From assembly GCF_004803755.1 (NCBI RefSeq), contig NZ_CP032311.1:4356501-4420500 (forward strand): a stretch of 64,000 nucleotides of DNA. Reading direction: 5' to 3'. Origin of the DNA: Pseudomonas sp. DG56-2. GTDB taxonomy: Bacteria; Pseudomonadota; Gammaproteobacteria; Pseudomonadales; Pseudomonadaceae. This document shows positions 49,618 to 58,507 of this stretch, one piece after another. A program made the position numbers and the translations under genes. Below the pieces are notes generated by a model. It worked only from the letters and a program-made list of their open reading frames with translations, made no database searches and was not told where the DNA came from. Each line of letters starts with the position of its first letter. Position 1 is the first letter of the stretch.

Positions 49618-51669
49618 ATGTCCGCAGACGCCACAGCCTCCCACGCCCCGATTGCCCGCAAGGCCGAAGGCGCTGATCCGTACGCCTGGCTTCAGGAACG
49701 CGACAGCACAGAAGTCATCGATTACCTGAACGCCGAGAACGCCTACCAGCAAGCTCAACTGGCCGACCAGGCGATCCTGCGCGAACAATTGTTCGAAGAA
49801 ATCAAAGGCCGGATCCTGGAAACTGACTTGTCGCTGCCTTCCCCCTGGGGCCCCTGGCTTTATTACAGCCGCACCACTGCTGGCGAAGAGTACCCACGTC
49901 ATTACCGTTGCCCGCGTCCGGCCGATGACTCCAACACAGTCGATGAAAACCACGAAGAACTGCTACTGGACCCCAACCAACTGGCCAACGGCGGGTTTCT
50001 GTCCCTTGGCGCCTTCAACGTCAGCCCCGATCATCAGCGCCTGGCCTACAGTCTCGATACCACGGGCGATGAGATCTACACCCTGTATGTCAAGGACCTG
50101 ATCAGCGGCGCTATCGAGCAACTGCCGTTCGAGGACTGCGACGGCAGCATGACCTGGGCCAACGACAGCCAGACGCTGTTCTTTGCCGAACTGGACGACA
50201 CCCACCGCCCGCATAAACTGCTGCGGCATCGTCTTGGGCGCGAAGGCTGCCAGGTGGTGTACGAAGAAAGTGACGGGCGCTTTTTCCTGCACTGTTACCG
50301 GGCCAGCTCCGAACGCCAATTGATCCTGCTGCTCAACAGCAAGACCACCAGTGAAGCCTGGGTGCTGGACGCCGAACGGCCGGAGGATGCCTTTACCTGC
50401 CTGGCACCACGGGTCGAAGGTCACGAGTACTTTCCCGACCACGGTCAACTCGAGGGCCAGTGGCGCTGGTTTATCCGCACCAACCAGGACGGCATCAACT
50501 TCGCCCTGTACCAGGCTGCGAGCGATCAAGTGCCTGTCCGCGATCAGTGGCAACTGTTGGTAGCGCACCGCGACACGGGGATGCTCGAAGGCCTGAGCCT
50601 GAACGCCAGCGCCCTAACCCTGAGCTTGCGCGAAGGCGGCTTGCCGATTATCGAGGTGCACCCGCAAGGCCTGGCGCCTTACCGGGTCGAGTTGCCCGAT
50701 GCCGCCTATAGCCTGTACGTGCAGGACACCCTGGAGTTTGCCAGCTCGCGCATCCGCCTGCGCTATCAGGCCCTGAACCGCCCGGCCCAGGTACGTCAAC
50801 TGGAGCTGGCCACGGGTGCTCAGGTGGTACTCAAGGAAACCCCGGTACTGGGCCCCTTCGACGCCGATGCCTACGTCAGCCAACGCCTCTGGGCGACCGC
50901 CGCTGACGGCACCCAAGTGCCGATCAGCCTGGTGCAACGCCGCAGTGACGTGGGCAAGCCCGTGCCCCTGTACCTGTATGGCTATGGCGCCTACGGCGAA
51001 AGCCTTGACCCGTGGTTTTCCCACGCCCGCCTGAGCCTGCTCGACCGCGGCGTAGCCTTTGCCATTGCCCATGTACGCGGCGGCGGTGAGCTGGGTGAAG
51101 CCTGGTATCGGGCTGGTAAGCAGGAACACAAGCACAATACCTTCAGCGATTTCATCGCCTGTGCTGAACACCTGATTAGCCAAGGCGTTACCCGCACCGA
51201 CCAACTCGCCATCAGTGGCGGCAGCGCTGGCGGCCTGCTGATTGGCGCGGTGCTCAATCAACGCCCGGAGCTGTTCAAGGCGGCAATCGCCGAAGTACCG
51301 TTTGTCGACGTGCTCAACACCATGCTCGACCCCGAGCTACCGCTGACCATCACCGAGTACGACGAATGGGGCAATCCTGAAGAGCCCGACGTGTACGAAC
51401 GCATCAAGGCCTATGCGCCGTACGAGAACGTCAAGGCCCAGGCCTACCCTGCCCTGCTGGTGGTGGCGGGCTACAACGACAGCCGCGTGCAGTATTGGGA
51501 AGCGGCCAAGTGGGTAGCCAAGTTGCGGGTCAGCAAGACAGACAACAACCTGTTGCTGCTCAAGACTGAAATGGACGCCGGTCACGGCGGCATGAGCGGG
51601 CGTTATCAGGGGCTGCGCGATGTGGCGCTGGAATACGCTTTTGTCTTCAAGGTCCTGGGCCTGGTGTGA
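49618..51669 (+). CDS. ptrB: Oligopeptidase B
   Basis: A 683-residue S9A serine peptidase. A beta-propeller (about residues 70-405) covers the C-terminal alpha/beta hydrolase domain. The nucleophile is in ISGGSAGGLLIG (near residue 535), and the catalytic His in GHGGMSGRYQG near the end. It cleaves short peptides after Lys or Arg in the cytosol. The ATG at 49618 is preferred to one at 49567, which would add a tail absent from the family. Confidence 0.92.
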   Translation: MSADATASHAPIARKAEGADPYAWLQERDSTEVIDYLNAENAYQQAQLADQAILREQLFEEIKGRILETDLSLPSPWGPWLYYSRTTAGEEYPRHYRCPRPADDSNTVDENHEELLLDPNQLANGGFLSLGAFNVSPDHQRLAYSLDTTGDEIYTLYVKDLISGAIEQLPFEDCDGSMTWANDSQTLFFAELDDTHRPHKLLRHRLGREGCQVVYEESDGRFFLHCYRASSERQLILLLNSKTTSEAWVLDAERPEDAFTCLAPRVEGHEYFPDHGQLEGQWRWFIRTNQDGINFALYQAASDQVPVRDQWQLLVAHRDTGMLEGLSLNASALTLSLREGGLPIIEVHPQGLAPYRVELPDAAYSLYVQDTLEFASSRIRLRYQALNRPAQVRQLELATGAQVVLKETPVLGPFDADAYVSQRLWATAADGTQVPISLVQRRSDVGKPVPLYLYGYGAYGESLDPWFSHARLSLLDRGVAFAIAHVRGGGELGEAWYRAGKQEHKHNTFSDFIACAEHLISQGVTRTDQLAISGGSAGGLLIGAVLNQRPELFKAAIAEVPFVDVLNTMLDPELPLTITEYDEWGNPEEPDVYERIKAYAPYENVKAQAYPALLVVAGYNDSRVQYWEAAKWVAKLRVSKTDNNLLLLKTEMDAGHGGMSGRYQGLRDVALEYAFVFKVLGLV

Positions 51670-51702
51670 CCCCAGGGGCTGGCGCAGCCTTGCCGGGCTG
51701 TG

Positions 51703-51981
51703 CTAGTCCGACTTCCCCTTGGCCTTGCTGTCCTGGGGCGTCAGGCCTGGCAACGGCTGGTCCCTGGGCGGGACAGGCACTTTGATAGCCGGTAGCAGCG
51801 GCGCGCCCGGCCGTGCATCTCCTGCCCTGGGTACCGCGCTTGGGGTGATCTGCGGGTAGGGTGTTGGCGTCGGCGTTCCCGGCGCGCCAGGTACCGGTGC
51901 TATCGGTCGCGGTTGCAACTCGGCCGCCGTTGCGAGTTGCAGGCTGGCAAAGAACAGGACAGCGATGGTCAAAAAGCGCAT
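51703..51981 (-). CDS. Small proline-rich exported protein
   Basis: A 92-residue protein with a signal peptide (MRFLTIAVLFFASLQLATAA). The mature part of about 70 residues is proline-rich and unstructured (PRPIAPVPGAPGTPTPTPYP), ending in KAKGKSD. About a quarter of its residues are Pro. It would sit in the periplasm or bind the cell wall. No family or partner is recognised. Confidence 0.7.
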   Translation of the reverse strand: MRFLTIAVLFFASLQLATAAELQPRPIAPVPGAPGTPTPTPYPQITPSAVPRAGDARPGAPLLPAIKVPVPPRDQPLPGLTPQDSKAKGKSD

Positions 51982-52107
51982 GCGCAGACTCCTCGTAGCA
52001 ACTTCTTACAGGCTACTCCCAAGCGAAGCGGTTTGCCTGTCCGAATCCCCCGTGCACACGCTAAACTTCAAGGCATAACCGTAACAAGCCCGAGAAAAGG
52101 TAATCCC

Positions 52108-52479
52108 ATGAGTTCGCCATCCTCCGCCGCTGCAACCGCACGGCTCGACCGCATCCTTGCCGACGCCAAGCGCGACAAGGAAATGGGCTATCGCGACAAA
52201 GCCCTGAGAATGTACCCGCACGTCTGCGGCCGTTGCGCCCGGGAGTTCGCCGGCAAGCGCCTGAGCGAACTGACCGTGCACCATCGTGACCACAACCACG
52301 ACAACAACCCACAGGACGGTTCCAACTGGGAACTGCTGTGCCTGTACTGCCACGACAACGAGCATTCGCGCTACACCGACCAGCAATACTTCAGCGAAGG
52401 CTCTACCAGCAGCCCAAGCATCGCCAAAGCCACTCATAACCCGTTCGCGGGACTGGCCGGTCTGCTGAAAAAAGACTGA
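52108..52479 (+). CDS. yajD: HNH nuclease-family protein YajD
   Basis: A 123-residue protein with the HNH fold: Cys pair HVCGRCAREF near residue 45, the metal core LTVHHRDHNHDNNPQDG near residue 63 and the second Cys/His pair LCLYCHDNEH near residue 88. E. coli YajD is its likely counterpart; a role in DNA or RNA cutting is assumed but not shown. AAAAGG precedes the ATG. Confidence 0.87.
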   Translation: MSSPSSAAATARLDRILADAKRDKEMGYRDKALRMYPHVCGRCAREFAGKRLSELTVHHRDHNHDNNPQDGSNWELLCLYCHDNEHSRYTDQQYFSEGSTSSPSIAKATHNPFAGLAGLLKKD

Positions 52480-52544
52480 ACCGCCCCCCTACATTGCCGG
52501 CAAGCCCGTATAATCGCGTTCTTTTTTGTGAAGGGCCCCGGCAC

Positions 52545-53015
52545 GTGGCGAACAAACGGTACAGCTGCATTGGTCTGTTCAACCCCAAGTCAGCAGAGAA
52601 CGTCGGTTCGGTGATGCGCGCAGCGGGTTGCTACGGCGTCAACTCGGTGTTCTACACCGGTAAACGCTACGAGCGTGCCCGAGATTTCGTCACCGACACC
52701 AAGCGTGTGCACTACGACATCCCGTTGATCGGCATCGACGATTTGCAAAAAATCATTCCCCTGGGCTGTACCCCGGTTGCGGTCGAGCTGATCGAAGGGG
52801 CTCGCCCACTACCCGAATACACCCACCCGGACCGGGCGATCTATATTTTCGGCCCGGAGGACGGCTCGCTCGATCCGAGTGTTCGTGCCTGGTGCGAAGA
52901 AACCATCTACATCCCGACCAATGGCTGCATGAACCTCGCCGCCACGGTCAATGTGGTGTTGTACGACCGCCTCGCCAAGGGCCTGAACACCCGTTCGGGA
53001 CCAAAATTCAAGTAA
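52545..53015 (+). CDS. tRNA/rRNA methyltransferase, SpoU family (TrmL/TrmH-like)
   Basis: A 156-residue knotted SPOUT methyltransferase. Motif 1 is SAENVGSVMRAAGCYG (near residue 15), motif 2 IYIFGPEDGSL (near residue 103), and motif 3 IPTNGCMNLAATVNVVLYD (near residue 124), together making the SAM knot. It methylates a ribose or base in RNA; TrmL acts on the wobble position of leucine tRNAs. The start is a GTG at 52545 with AAGGG upstream. TATAAT at 52509 may be the -10 box. Confidence 0.87.
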   Translation: MANKRYSCIGLFNPKSAENVGSVMRAAGCYGVNSVFYTGKRYERARDFVTDTKRVHYDIPLIGIDDLQKIIPLGCTPVAVELIEGARPLPEYTHPDRAIYIFGPEDGSLDPSVRAWCEETIYIPTNGCMNLAATVNVVLYDRLAKGLNTRSGPKFK

Positions 53016-53081
53016 TTCGAATGAACAGCCCGGCGCCTGCGATGGTCATTTGATTATCATCGCCCCCACTGGAGAATGACC

Positions 53082-53441
53082 ATGTCCGATAACAAGACGC
53101 CGATCCGTGTCCTGCAAGACAAACCCGCATCCAACGTGACTGGCTGGGAGCGCGCAGGCTCCGTGGCCGGCGGTGTCGTGATGGTTGGCAAGGGGTTGCG
53201 CCGCGGTGGGTTGTTCGGCTTGATTCAAATGGCGATCGGCGGCGTGGCCTTGGCGCGTGGCATTACCGGCCACAGTTCGGTCAAGAGCCTGCTGGAGCGC
53301 GGCCGCAATGACCTCGACAACATCCGCGCAACGATCGAACGCAGCGGCGCCGAGCTTGAAGCCCTAAAAGCCAGTGCCGAAGCGGCGACCCACAGCGCCA
53401 CGGTCACCGGCAACGATTCATTGAAAAACCCGAAAAGCTAA
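53082..53441 (+). CDS. Conserved hypothetical small membrane-associated protein
   Basis: A 119-residue protein with a glycine-rich hydrophobic segment (SVAGGVVMVGKGLRRGGLFG, then LIQMAIGGVALARG, about residues 28-62). It resembles the two-helix DUF2892/YgaP-membrane fold, followed by a helical, probably coiled-coil tail. It is not a confident family match. The ATG at 53082 has GGAG seven bases upstream and is preferred over 53076. The stop overlaps the convergent M61-like gene by four bases. Confidence 0.72.
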   Translation: MSDNKTPIRVLQDKPASNVTGWERAGSVAGGVVMVGKGLRRGGLFGLIQMAIGGVALARGITGHSSVKSLLERGRNDLDNIRATIERSGAELEALKASAEAATHSATVTGNDSLKNPKS

Positions 53442-54658
53442 CGCAGCAGCTTGCTCGACAGCACCTCGGACTCACGCCCCAGCACGCTTTCGCTAAGGTA
53501 AATGAACTCTTGGGTGCTGACACTGTTTAAACGCATCAGCGCCCGCGCGACGTCATCCAGCGAGCGCTGATTGTGGGTGTGTACGCGGATTTCCCGGTCC
53601 AGTGCCTGCAACAGCAGCACCCCGCGCGCAGTCACTGCACCGTCCACCTGATCGCCTTTGAGGCTGGTGACCTTGGCGCTGCGCCGCTCCAGGCCACCTT
53701 GCAGGGCCTGGTAACGATCGTCGGCGATACCGCCCGCCCGACGCAGCAACTCAATGGCGTAATACTCATTGATACTTTCACCAATCCAGTCACTGCCCTG
53801 GCGGTCGTTGATCTGCGCGAACACATGCACCACTTCGCGCAACAATGGGCTTGAGCCGTTTTCGTTGACCAGTGGCCGACTGCTGTGCAGGTAGATCGAG
53901 TTGTGCCCGGCACGTGTACCGCGCCAAAGCTGATCGCGTGCACCGACCAGCAACAATTTTGGCGGGTTGCGCGGGAACACTGCCGTTAGTTGTGGCCACA
54001 CAAACGTCAGCAGGGTGAGGTTATCCAGGCGTCGCATGCCCTGGCCCTGGGGAGCGGCCACACTGACTTCGGTTTCGCCAAGACGCGCACGCCGCGTGCC
54101 GACCTTGCCGGCGATCATCCAGCCGGTGGGGCGATCAAACAGACGTGAAACATTGTCGATGCGAAAACGCTGCTTGCCGATGCGTGGCCATGGCGTCTCG
54201 ACACTTCTCCAGCCAGTAGGCAAGTCAAAGCTCAGACGCGACACCAGTTCGGTGCCATCCTGCTGGTCGAGCCGTGCCGGGGGGACCAGATCGTCGCCGC
54301 GAAACAGCGCCCAGTCGGTCGTCATGCGTGATTCGTAGTTGCTATTACCCAGGTGATGCGCCAGACGCACGCGATAGGTCAGCTCGCTCTTGCCAGCTGA
54401 CGGCTGCCATTTACCGCGCAAGCCATCACCTTGCAGCAACCACTGACCGTCGGCCTTGAAGTCGCTGTAGGCGCCCTCCTTGCCCAAATCGAAATCCAGG
54501 CTGCGCACTGCCTCACCGTCCTCCAGGGTCAGGCGCACTTCGGCCTGCTCGCTTTGAGGGAGCAATCGAACGTGATAATCGAGATTGACCTTCTTCGCCC
54601 AGGCTGGCGAACTGGCAAGTACCGTCAGTACCAACAGCCAATGGCAACGCACCCGCAT
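53438..54658 (-). CDS. M61-like periplasmic protein with altered zinc motif
   Basis: A 406-residue exported protein with a signal peptide (CHWLLVLTVLASSPAWA). The N-terminal half is beta-rich as in M61 glycyl aminopeptidases. The gluzincin core is recognisable at residues 272-305: LLREVVHVFA takes the place of HExxH, with the first His replaced by Arg274, followed by DWIGESINEYYAIEL, which matches the WxSEGxTEYY segment with Glu294 as third ligand. One of three zinc ligands is thus gone, so it is likely an inactive relative or uses another metal site. Confidence 0.75.
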   Translation of the reverse strand: MRVRCHWLLVLTVLASSPAWAKKVNLDYHVRLLPQSEQAEVRLTLEDGEAVRSLDFDLGKEGAYSDFKADGQWLLQGDGLRGKWQPSAGKSELTYRVRLAHHLGNSNYESRMTTDWALFRGDDLVPPARLDQQDGTELVSRLSFDLPTGWRSVETPWPRIGKQRFRIDNVSRLFDRPTGWMIAGKVGTRRARLGETEVSVAAPQGQGMRRLDNLTLLTFVWPQLTAVFPRNPPKLLLVGARDQLWRGTRAGHNSIYLHSSRPLVNENGSSPLLREVVHVFAQINDRQGSDWIGESINEYYAIELLRRAGGIADDRYQALQGGLERRSAKVTSLKGDQVDGAVTARGVLLLQALDREIRVHTHNQRSLDDVARALMRLNSVSTQEFIYLSESVLGRESEVLSSKLLR

Positions 54659-54707
54659 ACCGAAACTCCTTGTTCCACTGACGCGATACCCGCTAAGCCT
54701 GGGCGGC

Positions 54708-55157
54708 TCAGCCGGCGCGGAAAATCAGATAATCTTCCCAGTCGTCCTCGTCCACGCTGTTTTCGCTCAGCATGCGTCCGGACTGGGAAATACGTTGTTT
54801 ATGCACCTGGTCACGATCACCACAAACCAGGTGATGCCAGCTTGGCAGGTCCTTGCCTTCGCTGATCAGCCGATAACCACAGGTGGTCGGCAACCATTTG
54901 AACTGGTCGGCCTTGCCCGGCGTCAGTTGAATGCAATCGGGCACCAGCTTGAGCCGGTTCGGATAATCGCTGCACTGACAGGATTGCAGATCCAGCAGTT
55001 TGCAGGCGATACGCGTGTAATAGACGCTACTGTCGTCCTCATCTTCAAGCTTTTGCAAACAGCACAGGCCACAGCCATCACACAGCGACTCCCATTCCTG
55101 GCGGTCGAGCTGTTCAAGGGTTTTACGCTTCCAGAAGGATTCGGCGCTGGCATTCAT
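54708..55157 (-). CDS. YcgN-family cysteine cluster protein
   Basis: A 149-residue protein of the UPF0260/YcgN family. Clustered cysteines ([11 protein letters not shown] near residue 27, then CQCSDYPNR near residue 62 and CGYRL and VCGD) suggest a bound metal or Fe-S cluster. Function is unknown. The start at 55157 ([18 protein letters not shown]) is the family start; a frame to 55178 adds seven residues. Confidence 0.88.
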   Translation of the reverse strand: MNASAESFWKRKTLEQLDRQEWESLCDGCGLCCLQKLEDEDDSSVYYTRIACKLLDLQSCQCSDYPNRLKLVPDCIQLTPGKADQFKWLPTTCGYRLISEGKDLPSWHHLVCGDRDQVHKQRISQSGRMLSENSVDEDDWEDYLIFRAG

Positions 55158-55314
55158 GTAACGGGGGTCCTGTTTCAATAGGGGCGTCGCAGTACGGCGG
55201 CGCCAGTCTAGGGCGTGTCTTGCGTCAACACCAGACCGCTTGTCAGGGTTGGTTCGACACAGTAGTTTGGCCGGCAGTTGCTCCCCACCTTTTCCTCACT
55301 TTCAGGAACTTGCA

Positions 55315-55908
55315 ATGAGTGCCAACCCTCGTGTTGCCGAACATGCCATCGACGATCAGTTCATCAAGCGCTGGTCGCCACGCGCCTTCACGGGCGAACC
55401 GATCAGCGAAACCACCCTACTGAGCTTCCTTGAGGCTGCACGCTGGGCGCCTTCGGCCTATAACTCGCAGCCCTGGCGCTTTCTCTATGCCCGTCGCGAC
55501 ACGCCAAACTGGGAGCGCTACCTGAGCCTGCTCAACCCGTTCAATCGCAGTTGGGCACAACATGCCTCGGCCTTGGTGATCGTGATGTCCAAGACCACCT
55601 TCACGGCTCCCGGCGCCAGCGAAGAAACTCCAGCGCTGTGGCACACCTTCGATACCGGCTCCGCCTGGGGGCATCTGGCACTCCAGGCCAGCATCAGTGG
55701 TTGGCACACCCACGGCATGACCGGTTTTGACCAGGAGCTGACCCGCAAGGAACTGAAAATCCCCGAAGGCTATGCCCTGCACGCTGCCGTGGCGATCGGC
55801 AAGCTGGGCGACAAGGCCAGCCTGGCTGAAGCCCTGCAAGCCCGTGAAGTGCCAAGCCCGCGCCGTCCGCTGAGCGAACTGGCGGCCGAGGGTGATTTCA
55901 GCCTGTAA
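55315..55908 (+). CDS. Nitroreductase-family protein
   Basis: A 197-residue FMN-dependent NAD(P)H oxidoreductase. The FMN-contacting segment is KRWSPRAFTGEPIS (near residue 18), followed by ARWAPSAYNSQPWRF (near residue 42) and AIGKLGDKA near the end. It reduces nitro groups, quinones or similar compounds; the native substrate is unknown. The ATG at 55315 has AGGA upstream; the frame from 55240 is rejected. Confidence 0.88.
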   Translation: MSANPRVAEHAIDDQFIKRWSPRAFTGEPISETTLLSFLEAARWAPSAYNSQPWRFLYARRDTPNWERYLSLLNPFNRSWAQHASALVIVMSKTTFTAPGASEETPALWHTFDTGSAWGHLALQASISGWHTHGMTGFDQELTRKELKIPEGYALHAAVAIGKLGDKASLAEALQAREVPSPRRPLSELAAEGDFSL

Positions 55909-55914
55909 GCTTAG

Positions 55915-55978
55915 CGCGGGGCAAGCCCGCTCCCACAGGTTTTAGCAACACGGCTGTGGGAGCGGACTTGCTCGCCGA
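55915..55978. repeat. Inverted REP pair (BIME-like)
   Basis: GGGGCAAGCCCGCTCCCACA and its inverted partner TGTGGGAGCGGACTTGCTC face each other across a 15-base spacer. This is the standard Pseudomonas paired REP element. It separates the converging nitroreductase and hydroxyacid dehydrogenase genes and will form a long stem in RNA. Confidence 0.88.
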
Positions 55979-55983
55979 TGCGG

Positions 55984-56916
55984 TCAATAGCCGCGCACGA
56001 AATCCACTTCCCCACGCAACCCCTCACCCGCCTGATACGCCCGAAGGTTCTCGACAAACAAACGCACCATCGCCGTTGGCGAAGTCGGTGCCGAGCTGTG
56101 GCCGGTCAACAGCAACCCCCAGGCAGTCCAGAACGGATGACGTGCCGGCAGCGGCTCCTGGCGGCAAACATCAATCACTGCACCGGCCAGATGGCCGAGC
56201 TTCAAGGCATCGACAAGGTCGCCATCGACCACCGCCACGCCACGTCCAGCATTGATGAACAACGCCTCGGGGTTGAAGCGCGCAAACAGCGCGGCATCGT
56301 ACAGGTCATGGGTAGCCGGGGTGTCGGGCAACAGGTTGACGACATAATCGACCTCGCCGACCAGACGCCCCAGCTCGCTCATGGCTGCCACTTCAATGAA
56401 CGGTGCCTGCTCTCTAGCCTGGCTGGCGATACCATAAAGTTTGACGCCAAACGGCAGGAGGAACTCGGCCACCCGCTGCCCGATGTCGCCCGTGCCAACG
56501 ATCAGCACCCGCCGCCCTTCCAGGCTGCGCCCAGGCCGATCATCCCATTTACGCTCGACCTGACTGACCAGCCGCGCCAAGACTTCCCGCTCATGGCCGA
56601 GCATGTAGGTCAGGACATACTCGGCCATCACCTGGCCAAAGATGCCGACTGCACGGGTCAGGCGGTACTCACGTTGCAGGCCGTCAGCCAGCAGCGGCGT
56701 GATCCCGGCCCAGGTCGATTGCAGCCATTGCGGCTGATGGCCCTGGCGCAACAGAGTAGCCAGTAGATCCGGCTGCCCCAGCCACACGGGGCATTGAGCG
56801 GCATAATCGGCCAGTTCGGCCGAGTTGCCACTGGTCAAGACCTCAAGCGCCGGTGCCGCTTCGCGCAGCAAGCGAGCGTAAAGGGCATGATCCTGTTCAG
56901 CGATCAAAACACGCAT
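55984..56916 (-). CDS. D-2-hydroxyacid dehydrogenase, GhrA-like
   Basis: A 310-residue NAD(P)-dependent enzyme. The dinucleotide motif VLIVGTGDIGQRVAEFL is near residue 135, the catalytic Arg is in INAGRGVAVVDGDL (near residue 226), and Glu and His follow in the RQEPLPARHPFW block (near residue 255). It resembles glyoxylate/hydroxypyruvate reductase A. It probably reduces glyoxylate or hydroxypyruvate. It is upstream of ycgL in the same orientation but 72 bases away from no obvious operon partner. Confidence 0.87.
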   Translation of the reverse strand: MRVLIAEQDHALYARLLREAAPALEVLTSGNSAELADYAAQCPVWLGQPDLLATLLRQGHQPQWLQSTWAGITPLLADGLQREYRLTRAVGIFGQVMAEYVLTYMLGHEREVLARLVSQVERKWDDRPGRSLEGRRVLIVGTGDIGQRVAEFLLPFGVKLYGIASQAREQAPFIEVAAMSELGRLVGEVDYVVNLLPDTPATHDLYDAALFARFNPEALFINAGRGVAVVDGDLVDALKLGHLAGAVIDVCRQEPLPARHPFWTAWGLLLTGHSSAPTSPTAMVRLFVENLRAYQAGEGLRGEVDFVRGY

Positions 56917-56987
56917 GGTTTACAACCTTGGCAGAAACAACGAAGGCCGCCAGGCCCGGTGGCTTGGCGGCATTACAGCGGCTGGAC

Positions 56988-57281
56988 TCAAATCGGGTCG
57001 TTGCGACGCAACAACTCTTCGGGCAGGTGTTCGATGTACTCATCTTCGACGGGTGGCATCTGCAGGTGATACCCCTGCTGCTCCAGGTTTTCCAGGACCT
57101 TGGTGATGTCTTCACGGGCCAATTGGCGCTCTGGGGTGAGTACCAGGTCGAAGGCATGCACCGGCTTGCCAAAGAACGGCAACAAGGCTTCCGGAACGCG
57201 CTCCAGGCCATCGGCCTTGAGCAGATAGAGGTACATTTCGTTCTTGCGTGGGCTCTTGTAGATCGAGCAGATACGTTTCAT
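56988..57281 (-). CDS. YcgL-domain protein
   Basis: A 97-residue protein with the YcgL fold ([19 protein letters not shown]; later [19 protein letters not shown]). It is a small conserved gammaproteobacterial protein without assigned activity. It starts within the end of rnd, with a four-base overlap, a pairing conserved in Pseudomonas that hints at a role near RNA processing. Confidence 0.9.
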   Translation of the reverse strand: MKRICSIYKSPRKNEMYLYLLKADGLERVPEALLPFFGKPVHAFDLVLTPERQLAREDITKVLENLEQQGYHLQMPPVEDEYIEHLPEELLRRNDPI

Positions 57282-58411
57282 TGCGGTTCTCCAGCGCTGG
57301 CCAGACAGTCAAGCAGCGCTTGCCCCATCCGCTCACGGCGCCAGCCGCGCAACGAATCGGGAAGTTGATAAGGTCCTGAGGGGTAGCCGCTCTTGAGCAG
57401 CAACTCGAGGACTTTCTTGCGCAGCATCAGTTCCGGCGCAATGTTCAGGCGTTCACCCTCGGCCTGGCCAATGGCACGCAGCTTCTTGAGTAATGCCGAA
57501 GCCTCGATTGGCAGTGGCTCGGGTACCGCCGGGGGCCATTGCTCGGGGGGCAGGCTTGCAGCCTTCTTGATCAGATCGAGCAAAAACTCGCCATCCTGAC
57601 GAATGGTACGCGGGTGCATGTCCTCGATCTTCGCCAGTGCCGACAACGAGTCGGGCTGGGTCTTGGCCATCGGCCACAGGGCGTTTTCACGCAGGATGCG
57701 ATTACGCGGCAGATCGCGGGCCCGTGCTTCACGCTCGCGCCAGGCGCACAGATCGCGTAACACGGCCAACTGAGCACGAGAGAGTTTCCAGGCAAGCTTG
57801 GCGTCGCGGTACAGCTCGTTGGGGTCGATTTCCCGACGCAACTGCGCCACCAGCTCGGCACCGTCTTCGAGTACCCAGGCGTTTTTCTCGTCCGACAACT
57901 GCGGACGCAGACGTTCGTACAGCTCGGCCAGGTGCACCGCATCTTCAGCGGCGTAGCTGACCTGGGTTTCCGACAGCGGACGCTGCAACCAGTCAGAACG
58001 GGTTTCGCCCTTGGGCAGCTCTATGCCAAGAACTTCCTGGACCAGACGCGAGTAGCCCATGGAAAAGCCCAGGTTCAGGTAACCCGCAGCCAGTTGGGTG
58101 TCAAACAGCGGTGCCGGCAGGCTGCCGGTCAGGCGCGAAAGCACTTCGAGATCTTCGCTGCAGGCATGCAGCACCTTGATGACTTGAGTGTCTTCAAGCA
58201 ATTGGGCCAGCGGCTGCCAGTTATTGACCCGCAACGGATCGATCAAAAAGGCACGCGCCCCGTCGCCGACCTGGATCAACCCGGCAATTGGATAAAAGGT
58301 ATCGACCCGCATGAACTCGGTATCGACTGCCACGAAGGGTAGCTTGCGCCACTGCTGGCAATGTTCGGCCAGGCTGGCGTCGTCGCAAATCCAGTGTATT
58401 TCGATGGCCAC
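57278..58411 (-). CDS. rnd: Ribonuclease D
   Basis: A 377-residue 3'-5' exoribonuclease for tRNA and stable RNA maturation. DEDD exonuclease motifs are visible: [15 protein letters not shown] near residue 24, [11 protein letters not shown] near residue 83 and [16 protein letters not shown] near residue 152. HRDC domains follow (about 205-285 and further). The GTG at 58411 is preferred, with GGGAGAG upstream and VAIEIHW as the family start. The longer frame to 58459 is discarded. It overlaps ycgL by four bases. Confidence 0.9.
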   Translation of the reverse strand: MAIEIHWICDDASLAEHCQQWRKLPFVAVDTEFMRVDTFYPIAGLIQVGDGARAFLIDPLRVNNWQPLAQLLEDTQVIKVLHACSEDLEVLSRLTGSLPAPLFDTQLAAGYLNLGFSMGYSRLVQEVLGIELPKGETRSDWLQRPLSETQVSYAAEDAVHLAELYERLRPQLSDEKNAWVLEDGAELVAQLRREIDPNELYRDAKLAWKLSRAQLAVLRDLCAWREREARARDLPRNRILRENALWPMAKTQPDSLSALAKIEDMHPRTIRQDGEFLLDLIKKAASLPPEQWPPAVPEPLPIEASALLKKLRAIGQAEGERLNIAPELMLRKKVLELLLKSGYPSGPYQLPDSLRGWRRERMGQALLDCLASAGEPQ

Positions 58412-58507
58412 AAGGCTCTCCCACAAACAATGGCGCGCAGTATATACGGCGCAGGCCATTGCCGGGAGACCGCTCGACCGCTATCCCTGCCTGGCCCGAG
58501 GGTTGTT

